From contig OY783192.1 of NCBI GenBank assembly GCA_963678675.1, forward strand, positions 8,571,736 through 8,635,735: a stretch of DNA of 64,000 bases. The letters run 5' to 3'. The notes under the pieces were generated by a model that saw only the letters and a program-made list of their open reading frames with translations, made no database searches and was not told the origin of the DNA. Source of the stretch: Xiphydria camelus. Taxonomy: Eukaryota > Arthropoda > Insecta > Hymenoptera > Xiphydriidae. This document shows, piece after piece, positions 11,100 to 23,200 of this stretch. Both the position numbers and the translations under genes were made by a program. Numbering within the stretch: the stretch's first letter is position 1; the number at the start of each line of letters is the position of its first letter.

Positions 11100-12022
11100 T
11101 ATCCAAAACGCTCAAGGTTCTTCAGCCTTTGCTCATGATCCGGGCTGTCACCGCCACCGCCAACACTGCTCCTTCCTTTTTCAGCGAGGCTCCCGTTCAT
11201 CTCCACCGTTCATACTCCTGACGTGATGCCGCTGTCGGGTGTCACAGGAACTCTGCATGATTTGCGACTGGGTGTAGATGGCCCGTTCTCTTGAACTCTT
11301 CACACGTTGCTAGTACAGGTACCGTTTCAGGAACCCTTCGTGGTGACGACTTCCTCCTCTGTCTCGTCGCCTCGTCTCTGTCATTTTTTTTCTTCCTTTT
11401 ACCACACTCTCATTGCAAGTCTTGCTTCGATATTTCATGTTTCCGCCGATGCGTCTTTCTCTTACAGCTATTCGAGTCGGTCTTGGACTGCCTTCGTTTT
11501 AAAAGAGTACCCCTGCCGTTGACGCTGCTGCTGCTGCTGCTGCTGTCCTTGCTGCTACTACGACTCGAATGTCTGGAATCGTTGTCCATCGGAGCGGCCG
11601 CGTATCGCGATCGGCGAGATATCATTCAGGAGCTGGTGCGGAGTTGAGCAGTGTCGACCAGCTGCTGCTGCTGTTCGTCACTGTCTTCCCATGGTTTTTC
11701 GGCGTCACTGCACTTTTCTTTCGCACTTTACTCACTCCTTCTGTCGGCGACTCTACCGCGTTTTCTTTCCATGTCTTCCAATTTTCACCTTGACTCAGAC
11801 TTTAATTTCATTTCAATTGCACCTTTCGTCGACGAGGCAGAGCTCGACCACTCTGGCGAGGACCACGTTGACGGTAGCCCCTTCCTCCACGACTGCCAGT
11901 CGCATCAGTTTCTCTCTGCAATTAAATATCAGTCGTGTTATTTGGTTGAACATCGAAAAGAAACCCGAATTATTATGTCTTATCGTTTCAAACAATTACT
12001 CACCATTATTCCAACATTCACA
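11100..12022 (-). pseudogene. Captured host-gene fragment, right arm (mirror copy)
   Basis: Inverted duplicate of the left-arm fragment with the same intron-like block, CAG-repeat coding stretch and stops. The longest open frames here run antisense to the captured sequence (plus strand 11,291-11,647 and 11,651-12,130), which would be expected if the frame openness is incidental. Differences from the left arm are single substitutions, for example near 11,307, 11,377 and 11,573. Confidence 0.5.
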
Positions 12023-12207
12023 ATTTTGAGGTTACACTTCACTTCTCCCGCATTTATCTACCTCCCGCTTTTACCATTTCAAATATTTCGCTCGTACGTA
12101 GCGCCATCTTCCAAAGCCAACTCTAACTAAAACACTGCCGAAGTCAAATTTCAGAAAAATTCAGGTCGCTGCACCTGCTCGACTAGCCATTGGACATACG
12201 GTATAAA

Positions 12208-12507
12208 TTGGAACTCGTGATAGTATAATACAAAAGAGGAAATGTATCGATAAAGAAAAAATAATAATAAAATAGTTACTCCCCATTATTGTAATCCAAT
12301 AACATTGTATTACTTATTTTTCTGCCACGACTTTAATTGCTGATAGTGAAGAAAAATCAAATTTATTGGTTGATCCATCCACTATCAACAATCAAAGTCG
12401 TGGCAGAAAAATAATGAATACGATGGAATTGGATTACAATAATGGAGTAACTACTTTGTTATTATTTTTTCTTTGTCGATATATTTCCTTTTTCGTATTA
12501 TACTAAC
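12208..12507. repeat. Palindrome, arms about 130 bp
   Basis: The block from about 12,208 to 12,350, including ATGTATCGATAAAGAAAAAA and TTTTTCTGCCACGACTTTAA, is mirrored at about 12,375-12,507. Pieces recur at 12,675-12,775, so this palindrome is part of the satellite-like cluster that follows. No coding capacity. Confidence 0.75.
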
Positions 12508-13475
12508 CTCTAATACGCTGGAATTAAAAATCTCTAGAACTCTGCGGTACAATGCCACGGTAGGAATATCAAATTCTACCGACATGACATGCTTCGAGAA
12601 GGTCTGTATCAACTTTAGCATTATATTGGGGGCACTGCACTAATCCTGTAGCACATTTTTCTATCTGGGAAAGCCGTGGTAGAAAAGTAGGAAATACGAT
12701 AGAATTGGATTACAATAATGAAGTAATTATTTTATTATCTTTTCTTTATCGATATATTCCCTCTTTCGTATTATCAAAAGTTCCAATTATATATTATCGG
12801 AACGCTGTACAGCTGTACTACCATAATAATATGCTTTCCCAGATAGAAAAATGTGCCACAGGATTAGTGCAGTGCCCCCAATATACCGCTAAAGTTGATA
12901 CAGACCTTGTCGAAGCATGTCATGTCGGTAGAACCTGATATTCATACCGTGGCATTGTACCGCAGAGTTCTAGAGATTTTTAATTCCGGCATATATTGGA
13001 GGTCAAAAAAATGCATGTATACTGTCAGTACGGGAAGACGGTATATTACCGGAACGCTATACAGCTGTACTACCATAATAATATGCTTTCCCAGATAGAA
13101 AAATGTGCCACAGGATTAGTGCAGTGCCCCCAATATACCGCTAAAGTTGATACAGACCTTGTCGAAGCATGTCATGTCGGTAGAACCTGATATTCCTACC
13201 GTGGCATTGTACCGCAGAGTTCTAGAGATTTTTAATTCCGGCATATTGGAGGTAAAAAATGCATGTATACTGTCAGTACGGGAAGACGGTATATTATCGG
13301 AACGCTGTACAGCTGTACTACCATAATAATATGCTTTCCCAGATAGAAAAATGTGCCACAGGATTAGTGCAGTGCCCCCAATATACCGCTAAAGTTGATA
13401 CAGACCTTGTCGAAGCATGTCATCTCGGTAGAACCTGATATTCATACCGTGGCATTGTACCGCAATTCTAGAGAA
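12505..13475. repeat. ~250 bp tandem repeat with an inverted copy upstream
   Basis: Three head-to-tail copies start with GGAACGCTRTACAGCTG at 12,799, 13,051 and 13,299 (spacings 252 and 248). The third is cut short near 13,470. An inverted partial copy lies at 12,505-12,665. Copies are nearly identical and contain TTTCCCAGATAGAAAAATGT and ACAGACCTTGTCGAAGCATG. Short open frames in each copy are repeats of one another and not genes. Confidence 0.9.
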
Positions 13476-13479
13476 TTCT

Positions 13480-14287
13480 TTTCTACCTAGGTTGATTTTT
13501 TACTGCGAAGAAAAATCAAATTTCCATCAATCCGTCCCGTTCTCGTATGGCGCTGAAAACAAATTATAGAATAACCACAAAGATATTTGTTCTGTATAAG
13601 GGATGAAAATGAGGTTAAGACAGTCAGTTAGGAAGTAACTTATCTGATGCCACTTCTTCCGAGATACAGATGTCTCTTTTCCTGCTCTTCATGCACCAGC
13701 AACCAGAGAAAAATGACATTGCTTCCGCGCACTATCTTGATTATAAAAAAAAATCCAAACGATTTGATAATAGCTAGCTATCAGAGCGTCTGTCACATTC
13801 ACCACTATTGAGATTCACTACTCCGATTACACTGAATTTTTACTTTTTATTAACAAGCGCGTCCGAGGATCGAAAAAATGCGAGGGAAATCGTTTCGCGA
13901 ATGGAAATATTTTATTAATTTTGAAAAACAACTAAACATTCAAGGAATATATTCTCTCACACACTCTCACATACATTTTTGATGGCGTATGCGTGTGGCC
14001 GCATCTGTGTACACATTTCCGACCATGGCCGAATACCGGCGAAGACAGGCGGAATTTTTGTGACATTTTTACATATATATATCGCCCGAGAAATCGGATT
14101 CTCGACTTTTGAGGGGCGAGGGGCGTAGCTTCGCGTTGCTTAGGAAAAATCTCTGTTAATATGTAACTTACAACATTTACTCTGGTCTCTATCGATAGAG
14201 AATAGTCGATTTATATGGCGTAACTAAGCATAGTTTTGGTTATAACCGTATTAGTACAGTAAAATTAGACCGTCTCTATAGGGGGTG
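13480..14287. other. No gene seen
   Basis: Mixed-composition DNA with no ORF, RNA gene or clear repeat apart from CACACT-rich and TATA-rich short tracts near 13,960-14,085. A fragment near 13,493 (GTTGATTTTTTACTGCGAAG) resembles part of the preceding palindrome. Confidence 0.5.
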
Positions 14288-14782
14288 CAAAAAAATAATT
14301 GCGGGCAGGCTAATTTTTTGAGGGTCGGTGAAGGGGTGCCTCCCGAGTCTCCAGCCAAAAAATCACACTCCGCAACCCCTGGAAAGTGGTGCAATAGGGG
14401 TGGTTTCTTATTTTTTTTTGAAATTTTTTTTTCCCAACTTGTGTAGAAAATAATATACTCTACAACTTTGCGTAATAAAATTTTTTTTAACTTTTATTTT
14501 GAACGGTCCAGCGCCCATTATACGGGAAACCATTCACCATAAGGTACCTAGGTGCGGGTAATAAGGCCTAGCTAAGGGAGATTTGAAATAAAATAAAAAC
14601 TATGTATCCGAATCAAGAAATTTTGATGATAATTAAACCTTTAGATCAATTACTATAAAATGTAAACAAGAAAGTGCAACTTCTGCCGTAAACAAAAACA
14701 AAACTAAACATTTAAAAAAACCCTGTCAGTAGGTCTTATTATACTATAGTAGGATAATAAGGCCTATGACTTTAACATATAT

Positions 14783-15573
14783 TGACGTGCGTCATTTTTA
14801 TAAGTCCCTAGCATAGTCTTTAGAGAGCGCTTGACGCTCTCGGGCAGCGCGCAGTGGACACTGGCCTGCTCGCGGGGGATTGGTGCGGCGGAGCGTCGAG
14901 TACGTCACGTCGCGCCAATCAGGGAGACTGCCGCAAGTCGCCCCCACTCGACCGTTACCGGCCAATAAGACCGATAACGGTCCCCTCCGCGTTAGGTATA
15001 TAAGAGCGGGCGTTTTGAGCGTAGCGGGAATTCCGGCGTTGAGGGAGACGCCTGGATCTTCCTCAGTCCTTCTTAGGACTCTTCCAATAGACGACTCGAT
15101 TCGCATTTGGGTTCCCTTTTCTTTCTCCCCTTTTCCTTCCGCGGCGTTATCACGCCTTTCCTTCGCCTCCTTCCGCGGCGTTTTCACGCCTTCCCCGACC
15201 GCGGCGCCTTCGCGCCTTCCACCGCTTCCTTCCGCGGCGTTTTCCGCCTTTCCCCGACCTCGGCGCCTTCGCGCCTTCCACCTTTTCCCTTCCGCGGCGT
15301 TTTCACGCCTTTCCTTCGTCTCCTTCCACGGCGTTTTCACACCTTCCCCGGCCGCGGCGCCTTTGCGCCTTCCACCGCTTCCTTCCGCGGCGTTTTCACG
15401 CCTTCCCCGACCGCGGCGCCTTCGCGCTTTCCACCGCTTCCTTCCGCGGCGCCCTTACGCCTTTCCCTCGACCGCGGTGCCCTCGCGCCTTTTCCCCGAC
15501 CGCGGCGTCTTCGCGCCTTTCCTTCCGCGGCCCCTTTGCGCCTTTCCCTTTTCCGTTCCCCGCACGCGTGTCA
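14783..15573 (+). mobile_element. Solo LTR-like insertion, 791 bp, ATAT target duplication
   Basis: The insertion starts TGACGTGCG (14,783) and ends CGCGTGTCA (15,573), giving the TG...CA ends of an LTR. ATAT lies directly on both sides (14,779-14,782 and 15,574-15,577). The opposite palindrome arm carries this site with a single ATAT, so insertion and duplication are both documented. It is GC-rich unlike its host element, has a TATA-like box at 14,997, and from about 15,120 holds about six imperfect ~60-base units built on CCTTCCGCGGCGTTTTCACG. Long open frames (14,880-15,602; 15,107-15,592) follow from the GC-rich repeat. No internal retroelement domain is present. Strand is inferred from the TATA box. 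Confidence 0.75.
14996..15004 (+). promoter_or_regulatory. TATA-like box in the solo LTR
   Basis: GTATATAAG sits about 215 bases into the LTR, after a CCAAT-containing GC-rich stretch (GCGCCAATCAGGGAG near 14,913 and GGCCAATAAGACC near 14,958). Placement fits a pol II promoter in the U3 part of an LTR. Activity cannot be judged. Confidence 0.5.
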
Positions 15574-16362
15574 ATATAAACAATCAAAATAGGCACCTTT
15601 AATTTGGCAATTGAGATCAATACTAATAAATATGCATTAATCATGCCTAAAGTCTTAAAAATAACAAATTTCTTTGTTTAACAGCCATCAGGACACTCAA
15701 AATTATCTATATCATCTGCTGACAAACCGACGCACTCCTCATGATACCACTTCATTGTTAAACAAAGAAATTTGTTGTTATTTTTAAGACTTTAGGCATG
15801 ATTAATGCATATTTATTATTATTCATCTCAATTGCCAAATTAAAAAGGTGCCTATTTTGATTTTTTATATATGTTAAAGTCATAGGCCTTATTACCCTAC
15901 TATAGTATAATAAGGCCTACTGACAGGGTTTTTTTAAATGTTTAGTTTTGTTTTTGTTTACGGTAGAAGTTGCACTTTTTTGTTTATATTTTATAGTAAT
16001 TGATCTATAGGTTTAATTATCATTAAAATTTGTTGATTCGGATACATAGTTTTTATTTTATTTCAAATCTCCCTTAGCTAGGCCTTATTACCCGCACCTA
16101 CCTTATGGTGAATGTTTTCCCGTATAATGGGCGCTGGACTGTTCAAAATAAAAGTTGAAAAACAATTTTATTAGGCAAAGTTGTAGCGAATATTATTCTC
16201 TACAAGTTGGGAAAAAAAAATTTCAAAAAAAAAAATAAATAAGAAACCACCCCTATTGAACCCCTTTGCAGGGGTTGCGGAGTGTGATTTTTTGGCTGGA
16301 GACTCGGGAGGCACCCCTCCACCGACCCTCAAAAAATTAGCCTGCCCGCAATTATTTTTTTG

Positions 16363-17066
16363 AAAAATGATATCTTTACTGGACTTATTATTTATTGAGA
16401 AAATTCGATGTTAAAATTAAGGGGTGAAGGGGGGGCAGACATTTTTCCTGTAAAGATACACGGGTGCTCGCGGCGACAGCGCTGGCGGCGTCGTTCTGAC
16501 GACTTGAATGAACATGCCGCGAGACACTACCGTGTCTCTTGAACTCCATATTCCGCTTCGGAAAAGATCGCCTTTGAAATTATAATCTCCATAACTTATC
16601 TTTTTAAATTGTCTAAGAAAATTTTCGAAAATATGCCCATTTCATTTTTAACACAAAAAGAATGGTACAGTAGCTAATCCTTCGCGACTGAATTTTTATC
16701 ATTTGCATTAGCTAAACTTATATAAAATATCTAGGCCCTTGTTCGTCAGTATCTCTACATATACTATCTAATAATAATATACATATATATTTACTAGTAA
16801 TAATAACTCACGCTTCGTACAAAAAATGTAGCAAATGTATTAAAATCAAGTGTAATCACAGTCAATACATAATATCTATATGCATATGTCTCAGAGGGGT
16901 GATAAAAAAAGAGGCAAGAGAAATATCTAAAGACGAAGATAGGTACGAACTATTGAGAAAAGAATTTATCTAGAAAGGATGGAAATTTGAAAGATCGAAG
17001 ACTAATGTGAACTTATTAGGGTAAGTTTCTCTGTAGTTGTATTTCGTCGATGTACGTGATTGACCA
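16363..17066. other. No gene seen
   Basis: AT-rich DNA between the last foldback and the 3' end of the first NRF-6-like gene. It contains short (TA)n tracts near 16,755-16,800. I see no ORF, RNA gene or inverted repeat of note. Confidence 0.5.
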
Positions 17067-17072
17067 TTTATT
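17067..17072 (-). terminator. Candidate poly(A) signal of NRF-A
   Basis: AATAAA on the minus strand about 170 bases past the stop codon at 17,242. It is the first canonical hexamer in a suitable position. Confidence 0.4.
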
Positions 17073-17241
17073 CTGATTCTTCAACAATAATTACTGTTTT
17101 ACACACGAGACTCAAAACCGACTTCGACTGGGAGATCGCCGTGCTCCTCTGCAGAAGCAAATGCTCATAAGAACATCGATGGACCGGAAAGTTAACGGAA
17201 TATGTTCACATATCGGGAACATACCAACTATAATATTCGGC

Positions 17242-20200
17242 CTATTCTCGCTTTGTCGCAATTCTTTTCTTCTTCTTGAAGACGATTTCTGACAAAGAAC
17301 AAAACGGCGCTTCCACCAAAAGGTGTAGGATGATCGCCTGAGCGATAACTAACACCAGCTCCGAGATTAAATCCTTCGTCTGTAAAAACAAAGATATATG
17401 AATTAAATAGAGAAACTTTAAAAGAAATATATATCATTTTTTTCCCCTCATATATATATAGAGCATTCCATGTGAAACAGGCAACACTTTCTTTCAACCA
17501 TTTTTAAATGTGCAAATTTTTAAAAGAATAGTCCTATGTGGATTCTCGCGATTTTTTACAACCTTTTACACCAAAACGTTCTCAACTTATACATGAAATA
17601 TCAAGAAAATGAGGGAAAACACATTTACTCGAACTTCGAGTGATGTTTGATTCAATAAACAAAAGCTATTAACAAAAACAAATAAATGACATTTTCTCTT
17701 TTTGAAGTAATCTAAATGATGTGAAAATGAAAAAAGCATTTGTACGTTATCCTGCATTTTGTATAATTCCACGAAACTAAGAAAATTTATTCGTTAAAAG
17801 GGCACATCTATTATTTTCTTTACTTAAATTTAAGAAGTTAATCATATCGTAATGAACATTTGAAGCCATCAATCATTGCTGAAACTTTTCCCGACTCTTT
17901 TTTTATTAGAATAATAGAATTTCTAAAGCTCTTTGATCACCATGTATACTTTTATTCAGTGCAGCATTATTTCTGTTATGATCAAAATTGAAATAACGGT
18001 TATTCTGATTATGTATTTGAGATATGCATAAATTCATTAGAATGTAATGCTAATGAAAAAAAAAAGATTATCAATCATCAACCATCAATCGTTAATCATT
18101 CGTAATCATTTTCATCAGCATAACGTTCAAATAAGTTTACACCTCAAATATAACCAAAGTAGGTAATCCTCATTTCATTTTTGATTTATGTAAGTGAAAT
18201 AAGAGTGTGTTGTGCTGCATTAAAAATATTTATACTTATATCATATTGATCTAAGGGTCTTCGAAGTCGTTTCGTGGCAAAAATAGTCATATATCACTTT
18301 TATTATTCCCATTCGTTCAATCTGTTACCAAATTCAAATAAAAATAATTGAAATTCACAATTGTCCAATCTGGCATGAAATACCTCGCATACGTATACCT
18401 ATATGCATATATCGACTTCCAATTTTAATATGAATTTTAAATAATCTTTTCATTTCATCTTTTATTTTTTAGGCAACAGCTTTGATGCTTACACGACTGA
18501 CTTTCACAGTACGTGTAGATAAGTAGTCTATCCTTCATTAACACGCTCGACGCGAAGCCGACTTTGCTATACTTTCCGCTTAGTTGACGAAAATTGCTGC
18601 TGCCTAGACGGATAGCGCAATGTCCCTTGGAGACCAACGCCGCGTTTAATGTGTTAATATTGATTAGTTTTTATAGTGAATTATTGCCATGAAACCATTC
18701 AATTGATAGGTAAGCTAGAAAGCAAGTATTCTATGTATAGAAGAAGAATCTTTTCTTTTTAATATAAAAATTCATTCTTCATTTAAACAAGTGACAGCTA
18801 CTCGCCATTAATTTTACAATCAAATTTGTAACAGTTGACGTCAAATCAAAGCCCCGAATTTGTCTTTATTTAATGACTTACCACAATCGTCATATTCATG
18901 TGCCTCGGTCCTCTCAAATTCCCGGAGAAGACGAGCAAAGCTCCTAAGTGCGATACAAAGATGCAGTAGGATAGTCGACCGATAAGTTTTAAGAGATTGG
19001 AGGAAAGAATCCTGTTGATAATTCCTACAAAATATTAAAATTCGATTGAAAATGAAATTATACGAAGAACTTACTCTCTAGTGTCTTTCGAATATGAATT
19101 ATATTTGTATTATGAGAAATTTCACCTCCGTATCCACTATAGCAGATAACAATAAGCCACGACATAGACATCGCCCACACGGTTTTATGGAAAAGTCCAT
19201 ACGCCAGATGAATCCAAGCATCGTACTCCTTCTCGTCCGATATTATGTTCGTTGTACCAAACAAGGGCCAAGCGAATGCAGCCAACGCCATAGCCCAACC
19301 AACGACCAATTGAATCTAAGTGCAAATAATACTTTACTACTAATAATACGAATATAACGAGTATCTCTCTTAAAGTAAACCTAAAACATAACCATTACCT
19401 TCGAGAAAATCATCCTTTTGGTGCTATAGATCAAATATCCCGTAACGATCCCAATGATATATGGGAGAGACCTTGTATGAGTAGGCTGATAATACTTAAA
19501 GAGATTGTGGTGCAGCATGCTATCGCTGAAAAAAGGTGAAGAATGCTAATAATAATTTAAGTAATAATATTATAAAAAGTAATAATTTATGAATACCCGT
19601 AAATTTCTCTCTTCTACATACTCTGTTTGGAATGTGAAGATTAACCCAGGTAAATTATATATCGTCAATGTTAGATATTGAGCAATCACTATAGCTGTTG
19701 CAACTATGCACAATATGGTAATGCCAACTTTCGGCCTTCTCCACAATGGAATTATTACCAGAGGTGATATCAGGAAAAGCTGCATATCTAGCGAAGTATA
19801 CCACGATTGAATGAGGCACTGAAATGACATGAAATATTCTTAAATTTATTATGAGTTCGCTTTAAAATTATCATAAAGTTAAATAATTTTTGGTTTCAAT
19901 TCAATTAAATATCCGGTAGTTGCTAACCTTGTAGTAATCATCTTTGGTATAGTTATTCAGATAGAAGATGGTCTTCCACCAATTCTTTTCACAAGCCAAT
20001 ACGTTCGAGGTAACGTGTCGGTTCCAGTAAGGTCCGTTAGAAACTCTACCGAACACGCTGATATAGAGACCAATGACCGCTAGTAACGCCGGTGTTAGTC
20101 TGAAATATCTCTGCAGAGCACTCTTTAAGTAGTTGGTCGTGCGCCTTTCGAGACTCGACATCATTGTGTAACAACGCACTAAACCTCCAATAAGTAGGAA

Positions 20201-23200
20201 CGTGTCGACGGCTAGGAAGAAGTTGTAGAACGGAGTCATCGAGGCGTACTTGTGAGTCTAAAATCCAAAATAACTTTAACGCCAATTCGAATTTTACGTA
20301 CAATATTATTTAACGCATGAGGAAATTGACTCCTTCATTTTTTATCAGAATTAAACATAATTCGTTGCTTGCTAATATAGAATTGAAAAAATTCACTTTT
20401 TACGTTTCCATTTTAAAATGAAATCAATTTCAATTCTTCCATCTCGTTTAAGTAATTACTCATGACGTCATGACAGAAATGCTAGTGCTACCTCGTTAGT
20501 GACGATGTATGATATTAATCAGCTAAGATAACCCGAGGTGAATTTCTTGACTTGCTTATTCGTCAGTAACCTCAAGTACATATTTTTCTCACATTGAAAT
20601 ACGTGATCTTGTCTACGAAAGGACTGGAAGATGCCAATAAACCGTGATGGCCGAAAACGACCCAAATAGCAGATATTGCGCGCATTCCCTCGATGCACAA
20701 TATTTGATCGGGACGTGCATTCGAGAAGTCCGTCAATTGATTCCAGGAACGTTTCAAGGAGAAGGCTTGTAGCACTCGACCAAGTAGAGGCGTTTCTGTT
20801 TGAAAAAAGTGTTGATGTAAACGAAATCTTTTCAGTGAAGGTAAAATGGATTGACTCACCGTCAACAGTATTATTGTTGAAATCCGAGGTGTCATAAATC
20901 GTGCCGATGACGACAAGGAGAATGGTACTCAACATGATAGATCTAAAAATTTATAATTTTATAGTGGTATTTTGAGTGATGAATTATCAGTGAGAAAAAA
21001 TTTCCATGGCTTTAGGGTTCTACTCGGTTATCAGCAATTAGGTACGAAATTCAAAAATGTAATAATGATCATCGTAATTGACATAATGGTCATTACTGTC
21101 ATTAGCAATAGCTTATGTGTTCATTTATTTCTATTCCTACTAAATGATTTTAGATAGAGAAATTTACATTTCTGAGTATTTTCAAGAAAACAAACTTACA
21201 AGATCGCCCAATCTTTTCTAGAAAACGGCGCTATGGGTTCATTTCTGTAACAATCTCTCTCATCAACCTCTACTCGAACTCCGACATCCGGTAGAATCCG
21301 ATTGATCGCTCCGTTCAAGATGCTCTCAACTTCGGTAAACCTGCAGGATGCTGGAACGCATATTCCCCACTCGATTCTCGCCATTTTTTGAATTGGATAA
21401 TTCCCCTGAATAAATAAGTGGTAAGAGTTGCGACGTAATTAATAGGCTTCTTTTTTAACTTTTTTTTCCATTCGCATTCCAGTGTGACTCTATGTGGTTA
21501 TGATTATTGCTCGAACTCAACTTTATCAATTTCTATGATGACCTTAGAAACAATTTCTAAAATAGGACTCGTTAGAACTTAGAAATAAAAATCAGGAATT
21601 ACCTCGCCTTCAGTTTCAATAAAACTTTACGGATTAGAAAATTATACAAAAATATAAGAGGCTTATCGTAAGTTTCGTTTTACGAGTATCTTATTCTTTC
21701 GACTCTCTTTCTACACTTACAACTAATTCAGTTTTAACTCTACGGAGCTTCATCAAAATTGAAGTGCGAAACCGAAATAGCCCAAAATGTTGCTCTCTTG
21801 ACCTACTATAGAAGTATTAGTCCTTAAATATTGATTATCATTTGAAGAAGTGCATCATTTACCAGCATCAATTGTTTTCGTTCCTTGCCAGATCGATGAT
21901 ACGTCGCGGTTTGAAAAAATGTATACCATTTCGGATATCGGTTTTGAATTCTCTTAACGTCCATCGTTATCTGCGACAGGCAATACTGCGGCGCCATATT
22001 CGAGGGTGGTTCCACCCAAAGGCACTCATCGAAGTCTCCGAGTATTCTTATGTTTCCCATAAGGATTCCATGCGGTAATTTAGCCGAGGCATCCATCACT
22101 ATGATCGCATAAAAGGAACAAAATAAAGCTGTAGTCGACGATGAAACGTAAACACCTAGCACACAAAATATTATCTCGTCAACTAAAAGTGCTTAGATCC
22201 GCCAGGGTTATATGAATATCAACTACATTCAACCCACTACTTTGTAATTTAAAATTGCGTCTTCAGATTCAGAATCAATTACTCAAGAAGAAATATAAAG
22301 TAGTATACTATAAACACACTACTCCACGAAAAGATAAATATAGAATTCGGAAACTGATTCCTTTGATACATATTGGACCTATTTGCATATCACATGAGTA
22401 TCTATGTATTTCAGAGAAGCATATATATGTATGACATGTATAAATAAGAAGATGTACATATATATATATATATATATATCTGATATTGAGATACATACAC
22501 TCTGTGCTTTATATGTATTTCGACGTAGGTTTGGGTATAATAAATTATTTACCTATATACATATATATCTTAGTGTATCTAAATAATATGTACATACTTA
22601 GTATACCATATCTATATAGGTATTGAAGCTCTAACAACATAAAAGATATACATATCATACGGAAGCGTGTCGTGCAGAAAGTATAGTGAATACAAAAATC
22701 TGTACCTCTCTATGTATCTACTGTCAGATTTACGAATATTAGCATGATATACAAGCAATAAAAGACAAATTTTTACACCTTTGTAACTCAATGGCAAGTT
22801 TATTTCCTATGGGTCTGTGGAATATTTTTATATTCCTTGAACGGGGTATAACGACTGCGGTAAATCAAGCGATGCCGCGAGAAAGTCTGGACACATAATT
22901 AGTTGCTGTTGATCGCGAATAATGAAAACATTCCTATTGGTCTGTGGAATATTTTTATGTTTCTTAATCGGAGTATCGGTTGCGTTGAATGAAGTGATGC
23001 CGCGAGAAAGTGTGAATATCTAATTAGTTGTTATTCATTGCGAATTACAAAAAAATTCCTATTGATTTATGGAATTTTTTTATGTCTGCTCCTCAACTAT
23101 ATCGGCTGCGGTGAATCAAGCGATGCCGCGAAATAGTCTATAGACACCTAATTAGCTGTCATTAATCGATAATGATAAAAGAAAGATGTACGGTATTGAA

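Larger units (their letters stand above)
8757..12205. mobile_element. 3.4 kb near-perfect palindrome with TA-flanked TACCGTATGTCC ends
   Basis: The element starts TA-TACCGTATGTCC (8,757) and ends GGACATACGGTA-TA (12,205). The arms, 8,759 to ~10,397 and ~10,562 to 12,203, are about 1.64 kb and differ by only scattered substitutions. The ~165-base centre is unique. Inside each arm is gene-like sequence with an intron and CAG-repeat coding stretches (see the pseudogene entries). A TA duplication fits a Tc1/mariner-type mechanism. No transposase is recognisable. RNA transcribed through both arms would fold into a very long hairpin. Confidence 0.85.
14288..16362. mobile_element. 2.1 kb foldback element interrupted by a solo LTR
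   Basis: AAAAAAATAATTGCGGGCAG near 14,290 is mirrored at 16,340-16,361. The arms continue through ACTCCGCAACCCC, CCTAGCTAAGGGAG and CCTGTCAGTAGG to a centre near 15,715. The left arm is interrupted at 14,783-15,573 by a GC-rich insertion; the right arm at about 15,865-15,885 keeps the uninterrupted sequence. After removing the insertion, arms are about 630 bases. There is no transposase. Confidence 0.85.

Noticed and set aside
12705..13190. Repeated short frames in the 250 bp satellite
   Set aside because: Same peptide recurs because the DNA repeats, with no domain or start context.
14880..15602. 240-residue open frame (and a 161-residue frame at 15,107-15,592)
   Set aside because: Both lie inside the GC-rich repeat of the solo LTR, are open in several frames, and show only Pro/Ser/Arg-rich repeats without a domain.
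17228..17497. Minus-strand 89-residue frame with a Gly-rich 'G-A-G-V-S-Y-R-S-G' stretch
   Set aside because: Wrong frame. The phase required by the preceding exon gives the last NRF-A exon with a membrane helix and E-A-P-F-C.
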